64,000 nt of DNA, taken from NCBI GenBank assembly GCA_012862575.1, contig BLSF01000081.1, forward strand, positions 89,933 through 153,932. Direction: 5' to 3'. The number at the start of each line of letters is the position of its first letter. Positions within the stretch are counted from its first letter, which is position 1. Below the pieces are notes generated by a model that saw nothing but the letters and a program-made list of their open reading frames with translations, was not told where the DNA came from and made no database searches. Source of the stretch: Parietichytrium sp. I65-24A (lineage: Eukaryota > Sar > Bigyra > Thraustochytrida > Thraustochytriidae). Below are positions 38,319 to 49,886 of the stretch, piece after piece. A program made the translations under genes and the position numbers.

Positions 38319-40763
38319 TTAGGGCGCGGTGCTTCTTGTAGGGTAAGCCCCAAAATTTTGGTCAAAGCCAAAGTAAATACGTATCTGACTTCGCGTGTGC
38401 AGATGTGCATTTCTATATCGGTGCACATGAATCCAGAACTTTCGAGTCTCTAAGGAGCTTGTATTTGATGAGGGCTGACCAAACAATCTCGTATTAAAAT
38501 ACGCCTGCGCGAAATCGCTGTTTGCCATGGAACTCAGTGTTGGTACTGGGGCAAAGAGCGGATCGCGCAGGCATGTCGCCTCCAGTTTTTGGCCCGTAAC
38601 ATCCTCTGTAATTGCCACGTTTGCAACGTAAATGCCAGTCTCGGTGCTTTCCGAAAGCTCGTATCTTGTTACTCTCCCTTTTATTACGAAATGCTTTGTT
38701 TCTCCTAAACGCAGATTTTCCAAGTCCTTTTTCAAGTCCCCAATAGTGGTTTCTGCCATCTCTGGAAATCTTGCTGCAAGAGCAAAGGGTGAGTGAGGAA
38801 GAACAAGGCTAACGGGTATGCTCTTTCCATGGCTTTCACTCAGGTCAAGTTCCTGCGAAGCATTCTTTTCGAACATGTGTTTCCAAAATGCAAGAATGCG
38901 CTCCTGCTGGGTTCCGCTCCCGTCAAAAGCTCGCACCAACTCCCCGGCGCGGGAGCCGGACTCTGCAACTTCCCAGACGACGCTAAGTCCGTCTGGATGA
39001 GGCGGGTCAAGTACGATGGATGAAATGTCGGGAGCCAAAGGCGCCATAACGTCTACGAGCTCTGCACACACTTGGCGAACCTGCTCTTCGAAAAACATAT
39101 TCGTCTCCGAAGTTGTCCGGAAGCATACTGAGTGCGGAGAGTCCGATGCGAGAAGTTGGACCACCAGTGCGAGACGAGTCAAGAGAACGAGCTCGCCAAC
39201 AGGCGCCGCTAGAAAGAAGCCGGGAATGCTATTTGCGTATAAATGAATCACAAACTCGGACTCGGACATCAAGTCGCGCACCCTAACCCACCGATACTCA
39301 AACAGCTTGCCGGATTGTGTCACCTGTATTTGCCTTTCACTAGCATATGTGAGGACGCCAACCACGGAATATCGCCTTTCTCTTGCGTAGTCGATATCAG
39401 TCAGATTCTTGCCGGCTTCCGCCTGTAGACGATCGAATGTGATAAGATTCAAAAGCCTCAGATCCAGTCTTCGGATGGTGCCCTCTGAGACGCCCAATTT
39501 GGACGCATTGATCGCCACGCTATTCCCAGACTCCGCAACGAATAACTTGGGCACTATGAATGGGCTTTCGTCGTCACTGTCCGAGGAATCGATACGATGG
39601 TGGTGCTCGCCGTCGCGCTTATACTTTACTGTCCTGGAGAGCAGATCAAACACGTCGTCTTCTTCGCCTTCGTGGGCTTTCTCGTAATCAATTGCAATCT
39701 CAAAGTCTGACAAGTCGATTGGAGTGCTGGCTTTGATGGCGTTTGGATTCAGCTTGCGAGCCTTTAAGCGCCCATCCTGGATCACCACCAAACTGCCAAC
39801 CTCAATGCTGCTAAAGAAAACCCGGCATGTGCGGTTCCAGCAAGTGACACGAATGGTTCCAGTGTCGTCCGCAATGTCAAACCAAAATTTGATCGGCCAA
39901 GCCCCAGGAACCTTCGACGTCGCATAGTTCGAAGGGGCGCTTTTCCGGGTGACGAATCCCATCGTTTTGGACATTGTTGTGCCTTTTCGGGGAAATTCAA
40001 GCCGTGAATTCATGCCAACAAGCTTTTTTACACCCTGAGTGATCGCAGTCATGATCTTCACGCAACCCTGCGAGTAATCGTGCACATTAATCAGCTCCTT
40101 GGCCTTTTCCCAGTAGTCCGCCCATCTTCTGTCCCAAAATGCGCCAGTGCGGCCCTTGACTATTAACCAGTCTGTGATCCATGCCTGGAGTGATTTTTCG
40201 CTCAGCGCGCCAGCATCACTGGTTTCTTCTTCGCATAGACTTCGCACTGCGAGTGTGAGTAGCGGAAAGTAGGGTGTTGACATGCACATGGCGCTGCACA
40301 AGCAGTCGTCATTGGACATCGGAACAAAGTATGACCTACTGCTTACCAATGGCTTGGAACATCGAATCACAGAAGCACTATTGTTTCTCGGTCTCCACAG
40401 CAGCTTGGGACACCACCTTATCTCTTCCTTTCGAAATATGACTTGACTTTTGGCTGTCGGCTGGCCGTCCAGTTCCTCCACGACGATCAAGTTAAAGCCA
40501 GTGTTCCTCATGACGCTCGCCCTCTTCACCTTGATAACGCTCAAATCCGCAATCGACCCTTGCCTCACTAATGCGGTCAATGCGCTCGCCAAAACGGCGC
40601 GGCACCTCTGCTCCCCATCGCTCAAGACGACCTCAAAAGCTTCCACGCTACCCTCACCTATCTTCCCAGCCCCATCTGCTGCTGGCAGTGGTCTGTCGTT
40701 CGTCTCCTCCTCGTAAACATGCGCGTGCGGCGTGCCTTTCGCCGCGGAGGTTTCATTCAGCAT
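38319..40763 (-). CDS. RPA1/RADX-like multi-OB-fold ssDNA-binding protein
   Basis: 814 aa from the ATG at 40763; human RADX is of similar size (about 855). The N-terminal OB fold at about 35-115 looks like RPA70N ('VVLSDGEQRCRAVLASALTA'). A DBD-like OB fold is at about 268-345, with 'DIADDTGTIRVTCWNRTCRV' and 'EVGSLVVIQDGRLKARKLNP', the pattern of the RPA1/RADX DNA-binding OB. Further OB-like segments lie at about 455-535 and 675-735, with acidic linkers between ('SSDSDDESPF'). There is no zinc-finger cluster as in RPA1. RADX controls RAD51 at stalled forks; this role would be inferred by similarity, and a divergent RPA1 or a meiotic OB protein (MEIOB type) are alternatives. The last about 40 residues are of doubtful quality, so a 3' intron is possible. 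Confidence 0.6.
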   Translation of the reverse strand: MLNETSAAKGTPHAHVYEEETNDRPLPAADGAGKIGEGSVEAFEVVLSDGEQRCRAVLASALTALVRQGSIADLSVIKVKRASVMRNTGFNLIVVEELDGQPTAKSQVIFRKEEIRWCPKLLWRPRNNSASVIRCSKPLVSSRSYFVPMSNDDCLCSAMCMSTPYFPLLTLAVRSLCEEETSDAGALSEKSLQAWITDWLIVKGRTGAFWDRRWADYWEKAKELINVHDYSQGCVKIMTAITQGVKKLVGMNSRLEFPRKGTTMSKTMGFVTRKSAPSNYATSKVPGAWPIKFWFDIADDTGTIRVTCWNRTCRVFFSSIEVGSLVVIQDGRLKARKLNPNAIKASTPIDLSDFEIAIDYEKAHEGEEDDVFDLLSRTVKYKRDGEHHHRIDSSDSDDESPFIVPKLFVAESGNSVAINASKLGVSEGTIRRLDLRLLNLITFDRLQAEAGKNLTDIDYARERRYSVVGVLTYASERQIQVTQSGKLFEYRWVRVRDLMSESEFVIHLYANSIPGFFLAAPVGELVLLTRLALVVQLLASDSPHSVCFRTTSETNMFFEEQVRQVCAELVDVMAPLAPDISSIVLDPPHPDGLSVVWEVAESGSRAGELVRAFDGSGTQQERILAFWKHMFEKNASQELDLSESHGKSIPVSLVLPHSPFALAARFPEMAETTIGDLKKDLENLRLGETKHFVIKGRVTRYELSESTETGIYVANVAITEDVTGQKLEATCLRDPLFAPVPTLSSMANSDFAQAYFNTRLFGQPSSNTSSLETRKFWIHVHRYRNAHLHTRSQIRIYFGFDQNFGAYPTRSTAP

Positions 40764-41640
40764 TCACAGCGCAACAGTCAGCATCCTAAATTCGCCAAAA
40801 GGACAGAACAGCGCTTCGCCCGCCCAGCCAGCCAACATCAACACCCCTGGACAATCTCAACTACATTTGCGACTTACTTCTCAGCACCGCCAATACCTGG
40901 AGCGTCGCCAATTCACCGCCCAAGTCCAGCAGCGACTCCACGCTTCCCAGCTGCTCGCTCTTCCTGCGCTTTCTGGCCTTTTGCTTGCTCCCACGCTTCG
41001 CCCGCTTCTCCATCTCGCCCGCGCGACTACTGCTACACCCAAATGCGACCTATGCTGCCAACACCGCCAACGCCAGAGTCCAGCAAACAACCATACAAAA
41101 CACTGAACGCGTACTGAGTATCGTTTCTCCGTATTAGTGGAAGATGGATGGGAGGACCGAATAACGAGAGTGATCCACTGCCAGCGAAACTCCACAGTGA
41201 GACCTGCACAGAAATGCGCTCCCAGAGAGATAGACAGAGAGTGAGAGAGAGAGAGACCCTGTTTTCGCTGTTTTCGCTGTTTGCGCGCTTTGTCTCGTTC
41301 GTTCGCGGCGCGAGGATTGACTGTGAGTTCGTGCTTGCCGAGAGAGAGAGAGTGGAGGAGCACAAAGGGAAAAAAAAATCTGTTCTGTGGTACTCTACCA
41401 ACGTTTTATGCTGTTTTATGCTGTTTTATGTGATGGAAGATGCAAAGTGGTGGTAAGGTGCGTGTGCGCGTTCTGACTGATTTCATTGTCAAGCTTCTCG
41501 TCTTTTGTCGTCGTCTGTGGCCCATGGTCCACGGTCTCCACGGTCAATGTTGAAGATGAATGATAAATTTGGGTTTGATTGTGGTGGGTTGGGTTGAATT
41601 TATCTTATGGTCAAGAAATGAAAGGTGCTGCCCCGAGCGG
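40764..41640. other. Intergenic, no gene seen
   Basis: Upstream of the OB-fold gene, with GAGAGA tracts at about 41243-41256 and 41339-41352 and a one-mismatch palindrome GTACTGAGTAT at 41111. Frames of 100-160 codons here are low-complexity shadows. Confidence 0.5.
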
Positions 41641-43403
41641 TTAGTGCATCACAGACACGAACCACTGGAGCATGTCCTCATTGGAAGCCACGGCGCTCTG
41701 CAAGTCGCCCACTACGACTGCAAAGTCTTGCCAGTTGATCTCTGCGATTCCCACTTTGACGTCCCCGATGATAACTTGCAGAGTGATTTGGCGCCCGGCC
41801 TTCACCCCAAAGTACGGCTGATCAATGGTGGTGGCAACGATTTCGCCGTAGCGCACCTCGTTCAAGAGGGAGCTAGAGTTCGTGCTTGGGATGCTGGCCA
41901 TGTCAGCAATTGCTTGCTTGGCGAATGATGCCGATTCGGCAAAGATAGGAAAGTGCGTTAAAAAGTCTGGCTCGACTGCGTCGGCGGAGAAGAGCTTGAA
42001 GATGTCAACGTAGTTCGCGTCTTGAACGTTGACAAACAAAGCCACGGTGTCCTGAAGGCCGTCGCCAATGATCTTTGACGCCCCAGTATCATCAGAGTAC
42101 CCGCCATCTGCGACAGTGAAGAGCTGCTGAGTAGCCACGTTGTCCAGCCATTCAGAGCACTGCGAATTTCTGCGATTTGGGGTCAAAGAAGAGTGGTCTT
42201 GAAACGCCTCTGCAGGGTCCTCATTTGCAAACACGTACAAGGCGAGATTGAGCATGTCACTGTAAACAGTGGGCCATTTCTTGCCAAAGTGATCTGCAAG
42301 ATCGCCAAATTTCTCCCCCATATAGTCTGGGACAGAGATGAACTCCCCCAGGAAAGCCGAGGACGTTGCCACCGCATTGCCCATTGACACGCGGTTGCTC
42401 GCTGTCTGGAAAGTTGAGAAGGTTGGTGTGGCCGAGTTGGTCACCACAGTTTCTATTGGTTCCCCCCACGACTTGTTTTGGCCTGGAACAACTGAGCTTG
42501 GCCACAAACTGAACACCTGGGACAGCTCGACGTTCTCGCTGATGAATGGCAAAGGGGACTCTGCGGAGCTGTTTCCGACGACTGTGCTGAATGACACTGG
42601 AATATTTGCATTCGACTGGCCTGGAACTGTATATGTGATTGAGGTCTCCTCCGTTCTAGTACCGTTCGAGCAATCGGCGTTGTAAACTCCAAACGTTGTT
42701 TTTCCTTGGGCCGTGATAATCACCCCACTGATGGACCACTCTTTGTCAGTAGCCCATTCACTGGAAGTGAGCTCGTTCAAGGCTTTGGACGGGTCAAGAT
42801 CGCCTCTGTAGTACGCTTCGGGGTTAGACTCGGCAACACAACGCTGAAACAATTCAATGTGCATACTTACGGAATTGTCAATATGCCATCCACAAAGTCG
42901 CGCCAGGAGAGACGGTCTATGATTATATATTTCAAAATAATGGTTTTCCAGGAGTTTAGATCGCTGTCAGATTCCAGCAAGTCTTCCCAGAGTTCGCTCA
43001 AAGTGTTGCCGGCCTCTAACGCGAGACCACGAAGCTTTTGGCCTTCAAGGGCTCTGCGCTTCCCTGCCTCAAGCTTGGCGATCCATTGTTTGCTGTAAAT
43101 GCTTGCGGCATCTGCTCCAGTCGGGGAGGAGGATATCTCGCCGAGCATGTCATCAAAGTTTGGCGAATACAACAATTGCGCCGCAAACCATGAACCCCCG
43201 GAATTGGATCCGAACAGATCCACATCCCCAAAAATATTGCTCAGCTGCGTATTACTTGAGCCATCGGAGCTATTCATCAGTCCCGAAACGAGGCCCGTGT
43301 GCACGGCATGGGCGCGGAAACCGCCTCCATTGAAAGCCACGCCAAGACCTTCTCCACCATGCACGGCTCCGAGGATCGCCGCGGTGTACACTTGGATGCG
43401 CAT
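41641..43403 (-). CDS. cPLA2/patatin-like lipase (two exons)
   Basis: Exon 1 43403-42871, exon 2 42805-41641, 565 aa. An in-frame ATG at 43544 would add 47 Lys/Arg-rich residues; I prefer 43403 because the conserved domain starts at once. The oxyanion loop 'VAFNGGGFRAHA' is at 22-33 (Gly26-28, Arg30). The nucleophile elbow 'GSNSGGSW' has Ser68. The dyad Asp is Asp411 in 'VADGGYSDDTG'. These are the hallmarks of the cytosolic phospholipase A2/lysophospholipase fold. The frame of Asp411 is correct only if the 65-nt intron is removed. Substrate unknown; acyl hydrolysis of phospholipids is likely. The final about 150 residues form an unknown domain. Confidence 0.8.
42806..42870 (-). other. Spliceosomal intron, 65 nt
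   Basis: Donor GTAAGT at 42870, branch-like TCTAAC 24-19 nt before the 3' end, acceptor ACTACAG ending at 42806. Its length is 2 mod 3, as needed to join the two long frames. A closer TTTCAG (27 nt from the donor) is too near and out of frame. Confidence 0.8.
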
Positions 43404-45034
43404 TTTCGCAAGCTCTTTTCGTCGTAATGACCTTTTGAACGGATCCCGGTTTCGCTTTCTTTGTATTTCTGCTCGTTTGAGTTTTGGGTTTGAGATGTCT
43501 CGAAATCTGCAAACTTTCCCTCCACATCGAAGCTTTTGGGCCATTGACTATGATGCCGTGTCAATTGATCACCAGAGATCATGATGCGGCTGCGTTTCTT
43601 GTAAATGTAATAATAGCAACACAAATTCAGTGGCAATTTCGGCACTCGTAAGTGTACATGATAATTTACTGAACGAGCTGTAAGGTTGTGTAGGTTCTGA
43701 GTACTAGTCCCGTATGTGTACAGTACAAATTTGTGTACTCGCCGAATCCAACTCTAAGCTTACTTGCTTTTTGCTATTCTACACAACTCGATTAGCTAGT
43801 TTCTATCCGGTAGCCAGGCCTCAGCCGCTGTACTATTGGCACTGAATAGTTTTTGAGCGAAAGTAATTCAGTCTTCTTTTGTAATGCATTTTATTGCAAG
43901 TTCGTCTTGGCGAACTTACAAGTGTGAACGGTCGCACTCTCCCCAGTCCGTTTTTACGAGGAAGACGAGGAAGACGGACCCAATCGAGACGACGCTAAGC
44001 CGTGAATACCGGCGCACTTCTGAATTTTCGCTCTTCAGGCCTTGTATGGCCTGATTGAAGGGCTTCGAATGTTGCACCCATCGCATGGATTCGGCTTTGT
44101 CGAGAAGCACTCTTTCACGTTCGATCGTCATGAAAATCCGTTGCGCTGCAAGCGTGTTTCGAGGCGTTTGCGGAACGGTGCCGTGGAGGAGTGCCGCACA
44201 AGTGCTTTGGCTGAAACATCGCAGCACCTTTCTAATGCGGCTTTGCGCGGAGGAGGATTCAAGGCGCGGCAGAGAAATCTTTCAGATCAATCATGAAATC
44301 AAGGCAACTGAATCCCAGGTGCATGAAACGTGAACCAGCTCGCAAGCAAACTCCACGCATTCCGCGCTCAACCTATCCGGCAAGTCCGTCGACCGTCCCT
44401 GCTTTTCAACTTGCTGAGTAAAAAGTATCGCCCAAGACCAATCCTTGCATCCAGGCGAGAAGGACGCTATTCTCTGTCTTGTTGCTCCGAGTCGAAGCAC
44501 ACAGTGAGTCTGCTCATGAGGCTGCCGAGAAGGACCTACTTTCTTACTTCATTGGATGAATTCGAGGAAACATAATAAGACGCAAAACAAACTCTGGCAA
44601 CAGGATGCAACACGATTGCCCTGCTCTAAATCTAAACAAACTATGGGCAATAGGACTGACATTGAGTAAAGCATTCTCATAACCACTGCTCCGAGTCTAC
44701 TGCCCTATTAGCGTATCTTTCGAAAGCTCTCGAGTCCCCAGCGAGGACACCCGGCGCAACGACGGCAGCATCAGCAGCACAGAGGGAGGAAGGTTTATAT
44801 ATAGAGAGAGAGAGCAGTTGGTCCGCGCGTCGATGAGCGTACAGTTGCTCGTGGCCAAGCCCGACTTTTGTTTCTGTGACTCAAAGGCAGGACGCTCACG
44901 CTGAAAATATAGACAATACAGACTCGTCTTCGTCGAACTTGTGAGAGAGAGAGGAAGGGAAAAGACGCTCGTGCAGCTCGCATTCGAAGGATTGGAGCGC
45001 GGAAACTTTGGCTTTGAGGGCGTACAAGTTGGAA
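43404..45034. other. Intergenic; one weak small frame on the minus strand
   Basis: No well-supported gene. A 71-codon minus-strand frame from an ATG at 44131 to 43916 begins 'MTIERERVLLDKAESMRW' and ends with a hydrophobic 'SIGSVFLVFLV' segment, so a small membrane protein is possible but unsupported. GAGAGA tracts at about 44802-44815 and 44943-44953 precede the next gene. Confidence 0.4.
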
Positions 45035-46708
45035 ATGGGCAGAGTTTATAGGGCTGATGTGGCGCTGGTGGCGGCGCTTGGGGTGTCGGCCGCGTTTGGT
45101 GCTGGGCTGCAGAGCATGGGATCAATGGCGATGCTGAACTTTTTGCTCGTGCTGCACGCTTGCTCGGCGACAGAGCGCGGTGTCTTGGTGGCATCGGCGT
45201 TTGCGCAAGGGTTGGGCCAGTTCGTCGCGGTTGCAACTTTGGTTGGCACAAGCGGAGGAGCCACCGCGATTTCTCTACTTGCGTCGTTCGCTCAGACTCT
45301 GGTGCTGTTTATGGCCATCGTTCCCCTGGCCCGCCGGCTTCCGGAGAGATTTGATAAATTCGCGCCGGAAAGAGCTGGCCCGGTGATTTTCCCCGTGTGT
45401 GTCACAGCTGTGTACGCACTCTCGGCTTTGCTGTCGCCAGCGGGCACCTGGGGGGCGCCAGGGTACACACTCGCAAATGGGGGCAGCACCGCGGCGCAGG
45501 CGGTTGCTCTTCTCGGGCTAGACGGTGTGCATTTTGTCACAGCATGGACCTGCTCGTTGCTGTACTTTTTTTATCTGCAGTCCAGCTTGGCTTCGGGTTC
45601 TAGCTCTGAAAGATCAAATGAGACTACGCCAGGCACAGCCGAGGAGGCTGTTGCTGTGCGCTACGTCCTACTACAAGAGGAAGAAAGACGCGCTGACTTT
45701 GAGAAAAAGCGCGGGAAACACATTTCGAGGTACCTCGTGATTGGGCTGCTGGCCTGGGTAATCGCAGATGCGCGACTATTGAATGAGTACCACAAGTTCT
45801 TCCAGCGCGGCATCGAGTATTGGGATTCCAAGACTATCAACGCGGTTTGTTTGAGCGCTTATCAGACGGATAGCACGATCGAGGAGCATTTGAGAGCGAC
45901 AAAGCGAGTCGCCAATCATAACATTTTCGTGAATGACAAGCTTGAGTTCCAGAAGCCGGACTTCCTTCTCTGGTCGGAGACCAGTGTGCGCCTTGGAAAC
46001 GCGACAGAAGAGAAATTTTTCCTCAATAGTTTGCAGTCGATATCCAGAGATTCTGGCGCCATGATCGGGGTTGGATACGCTCTTGGAATCAACGAAGGGT
46101 CTTACACGGAGCGCAACATGTTTGCGTTGATCGATGGAAACCAAACCCTCATCAAGTACCAGAAGGTGCACCCGGTTGTTGGTGTGGAGACAACCGTGGA
46201 ACCCGGAAGAGACCCCGCGCCTGTAGTCGAAACCAGATTCGGCAATATTGGAGCCGCAATCTGTTTCGACTATGACTTCTCAAACTTCATTCGGAGTGCT
46301 TCGCATAAGGCCCAGCTCATGTTGCAGCCCGGGTGGGACTGGGGCCCAATCGGAACACTGCACGCTCACATGGATGCTCTTCGAGCTGTAGAAAATGGTT
46401 TCACCTTGTTTCGCTGCAGTAGTGGAGGAGTGTCTGGCGTGTATGACCCTTACGGGAATGTTGTTGTGGAGAAGGTGATGGGGACGAGCGATAGTGACCC
46501 AGAAAAGTTTGAACAGGCCTACATGGTCCAAATTCCATTGCTCAATCGCGTTTGGACCCTGTACTCGTACGTCGGCGGCGCGTTAGGATACCTTTGTATC
46601 CTGTCCTGGTTGTTTTTGATATTCGTGGCGTTTCTTCCGATGACCTTCATTATTGAGAACGAGACCCTTACTTACTACCTGCGCCCGATGCCCACCATCG
46701 ATTTGTAG
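45035..46708 (+). CDS. Lnt-like nitrilase-fold membrane N-acyltransferase
   Basis: 557 aa from the ATG at 45035. About six hydrophobic spans in residues 1-250 are followed by a carbon-nitrogen hydrolase domain at about 265-520 and one last span at about 520-545 ('GYLCILSWLFLIFVAFLPM'). This is the order of bacterial apolipoprotein N-acyltransferase Lnt. The catalytic triad is visible: Glu315 in 'LLWSET', Lys377 in 'YQKVHPV' and Cys410 in 'GAAICFDYDF'. Lnt transfers an acyl chain from phospholipid to the N-terminus of lipoproteins. Eukaryotic relatives exist in fungi and protists, and their acceptors are mostly unknown. The loop after Lys377 lacks the usual LVPFGE, so the substrate may differ. 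Intronless. Ancient transfer from bacteria is possible, but base composition does not differ visibly from its neighbours. Confidence 0.82.
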   Translation: MGRVYRADVALVAALGVSAAFGAGLQSMGSMAMLNFLLVLHACSATERGVLVASAFAQGLGQFVAVATLVGTSGGATAISLLASFAQTLVLFMAIVPLARRLPERFDKFAPERAGPVIFPVCVTAVYALSALLSPAGTWGAPGYTLANGGSTAAQAVALLGLDGVHFVTAWTCSLLYFFYLQSSLASGSSSERSNETTPGTAEEAVAVRYVLLQEEERRADFEKKRGKHISRYLVIGLLAWVIADARLLNEYHKFFQRGIEYWDSKTINAVCLSAYQTDSTIEEHLRATKRVANHNIFVNDKLEFQKPDFLLWSETSVRLGNATEEKFFLNSLQSISRDSGAMIGVGYALGINEGSYTERNMFALIDGNQTLIKYQKVHPVVGVETTVEPGRDPAPVVETRFGNIGAAICFDYDFSNFIRSASHKAQLMLQPGWDWGPIGTLHAHMDALRAVENGFTLFRCSSGGVSGVYDPYGNVVVEKVMGTSDSDPEKFEQAYMVQIPLLNRVWTLYSYVGGALGYLCILSWLFLIFVAFLPMTFIIENETLTYYLRPMPTIDL

Positions 46709-49700
46709 ACCAAGTGTTCTCGCTCCGCCGGCTCCGGCCAAATGAAGCAGTCAAATGCACATAACTCGAGTTCTCGAGAAACCTTTTTAGAATTGCAATA
46801 AATTTATACCACTCACGCGTTTTTGTATGAAGAGGTTGGATTTTTGGAAAGTAGATAGATTTCGTTCTCGCGCCTCAAGGACGGGTAGCGGTATCGTGTG
46901 GATCCTTTTCTCACAATTTTTAAAGGGCAAAAAGAATGTTCACGTTGAAAATAAATGTAGCATTCTGGGTTCTCCAGTGTGACTGTCACTTCCTAGTACC
47001 GGTACCTCTACTTACTCCGGCAGAGCAGGTTCAAGTTCCCCCCACGCTTAAAATAATTCTACCTGCTTCTCTTCTTGGCGAGAGACTGAGGTGAAAGTGA
47101 TGACGTCGCGAGTTGCGGGGGAGTATTCTTGATGGCCCAAAAATCGCCAACTATAGCGTTACGTATGTTGACGCCTGACGACCACTCATTTGAAGATGGT
47201 TCATGTACTCTTAGCGGCGATGCGGGTGTCGTCGCTGTTTACACCAGTGGCGAGGAGTGCCTGCTTCAAGATTTCCAGTGGAGTTGGAAGAGGAACGAGT
47301 TTTACGAACCCTCTGTTCGCATCGTTTACCTTGTTCACCTCACGAGAGGGCAAGGTCGCTCTGGGAGGAGCCTCCATGCTCGCACCGACAGCTCCCCATC
47401 GGGCGTGTCTGGGTTCTCATAGTGCTGCAAAGCGTTTACGACAGCACATTTCAGTTGATAAAACGCAGATCATCGTAGTAAATTTGTGCCAAACTCTGGA
47501 AGCCTTCCGAATTGTAGTATTCTGAACTGACTTTTCTCAATCAGGTGTTGCAGGTTTCGCGATGGCACACGCAGCAGCCAAGGGAGGCCAGGGATGTGCC
47601 CAATGTTCCCAGGGATGGATGTCATTCTGGAAGTTGACCAGATACCGATGTGGCCAATAGACCACGTGGCTCTAGCTCGCAAATGCAAAAGCAAATGCAA
47701 AAGCTTGAATCAATTCATTCTGACAGTGACTTCAAGCGCGCCATCGCGGCAACAGCTTTCCTATCAAACTATTTCCTCGCCTCGACCATTGAATTACAAA
47801 CCACAAGTTCATTCACGAGCTCAATTTGGCCATTGCTTCGCATCGCATTGCGACGGACCGTGGTGTGTGCTGCGAGTGACAGAGTGTTCAGAGCTAACAG
47901 AGCTGACACCTTCGCTTCCTGTTACACTCCACGCATGCAGTAGCACAACAATGGCTCATTTCAATGCTTTCCCATCTTTCCCAATTCCCAATTCATACAA
48001 GTTTGCAGCCTTTTCAAAGTACAATAGAATGACCCACATTATAGGGTTTACTATCCATTCGAATAAGGTAGATAATATGCTGTTGGGCCCTTTGGTTCTA
48101 TGTTTTCATTAAGTGTGACCCTATTATCTATGGATGTTGGTTAGCAGAAGACTAGTGCGCCGTCTCTCGCCCCGCATTTGTGCATGGCCACGTACCATGT
48201 ATTAAACGACATGGAGAATGAAAGGTTCTATTATGGTTTCGTGGAATAGATTCTACCCACCAGATTGTTAAACTAAGACGTCATGTTTAGACAAAGTTTA
48301 ATGTAACATAACCTGATTTAGTATTATACAATGCGCTGGTCTTGGTAACAGCGAAGACTCTCCGACATCCACTACTCTATCGAGCAACTACTGGCAAATA
48401 TAAGAGCTGGTTTTAGCTGAGCTAGAGACGGCTTGTGAGGCGTCACCCAAGATTTTTTTGGGGAACAAAAACAACAAAATCAAGACAAAGAAAGAAAGAA
48501 AGAAAGAAAAGAAAAGGAAGAAGAAACACACATCAAGCACCGATTAAATTAACAATAAATTCTTCCAGAACACTTTCAAGTTGAAATCTTTCCAATCAAT
48601 CAGTCACTCAAAACGCAACCAAAAAAATAAATTCTCAATCAAGCAAAGTTTGAAACGGCGTGCAACCCCTCTCATCCACCCATTGTCTATCCACAACGCT
48701 TACTGCCTCCCTAACATCCCTTACACTTTCTATAGCTAAATATCTGCATTCCGAACTCAGAGTTTCTAATTCTGAACTGATTTCAATCAAGAAAGTGTTC
48801 AAAGATGTTCAAAGTTTGAAAACACTTGAGAAAGATGAAAAGATGAAAAGATGAAACTAAAGGCAACGAATGAACGGGATGTTGAGAGGCGTGGAGGCAG
48901 AAGAAAGACACGGTGGGAGACCCTGGACAATGTTTCGCTCGCTAGCACTTGCGGTGGCCGCGCAATTAGCGAGCTCTGAGCCAACGATTTCAGTCTTCTT
49001 TGCTTGCTTTTAATAAATTTGTTTGTTTCTCTTCCTCCGCCGAGCGGAGATAGACCAGAGCGTGGCCCACGCTGCGTCATGGGCGTAAGACTGACTGCGA
49101 CTTGGACTGCGACGGCGAATGGATTGTGACACCCGCATCATCAGCGATCCCTCCACCGTCCTCCGTCCTCCACGGCCTAAAAGGCCTAAAAGACCTGAAA
49201 GACCTAAAAGCGGAATTCGTTTCTGATTTCTAGAATTTAGCACTTCTAATTCACTCGGTGGTCAAATCGATCTCATTCGTTCCTGCCGCACAGCACTGTG
49301 GCACTATGACTAACCAGCACAGCGACTTACTCGTTGTACTCACGGTAGCAGCCCATTCGGCGTAGGCGAGCGTAGACAGACCAGGCTGTTGGTCACTCTT
49401 TCTCAATCTCTCTGTTTCTCTCTCTCACTCTCTCTCTCTCTCGCGCTACTCGCGCTGTCGTTCTTCGGTGTACGTGGTGGTAGTCGACTACGCTTGTATC
49501 CATCTCCATCCATCCATCCATCTCCAAATATCTTAGCTCGCGGGTTGGAGGCTGGTAGCGGCGCTACGAAGCCTTGTCTATCGAGTCTATCGCCTATCTT
49601 TGAGAAGAAGGATACAGAGCAGCGACGGAGAGGGATTTTGGATGGGATTGGAAAGGATGGGTGGCTAGCCTTCAGCAGATCCAAATAACCCATCTCTGTT

Positions 49701-49886
49701 TTCGGCGCTCAACCAACGGCCGCGCAGCTCTTCACACACCTATCGTCCCGTCGTTCCGTGGTGGTGTGTCCCCGTTCGCTCGTGAGTGGAAAGTGGAAAG
49801 CGTGCAGATAGAGTGGGCGACGCGAGGTGCCGTGTTTCAGGTTGGTCGGCGCGAAATCCAAAGTAATCAAAACAAACAAGGAAAAA
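46709..49886. other. 3.2-kb intergenic region
   Basis: No gene supported. Part is AT-rich (about 48000-48650), with an AAAG tract at about 48497-48512. CT tracts at about 49404-49442 and a CATC repeat at about 49502-49522 lie in the CPSase upstream region. A 172-codon frame at 47594-48112 has no motif. Confidence 0.5.

Noticed and set aside
42844-42870. 27-nt intron with GTAAGT and TTTCAG in the lipase gene
   Set aside because: Too short for a normal spliceosome and would leave the next exon out of frame.
43916-44131. 71-codon minus-strand frame with a hydrophobic end
   Set aside because: No homology recognised and no conserved start context; kept only as a note in the intergenic entry.
47594-48112. 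172-codon plus-strand frame
   Set aside because: Low protein-likeness, rare-codon composition, no motif.
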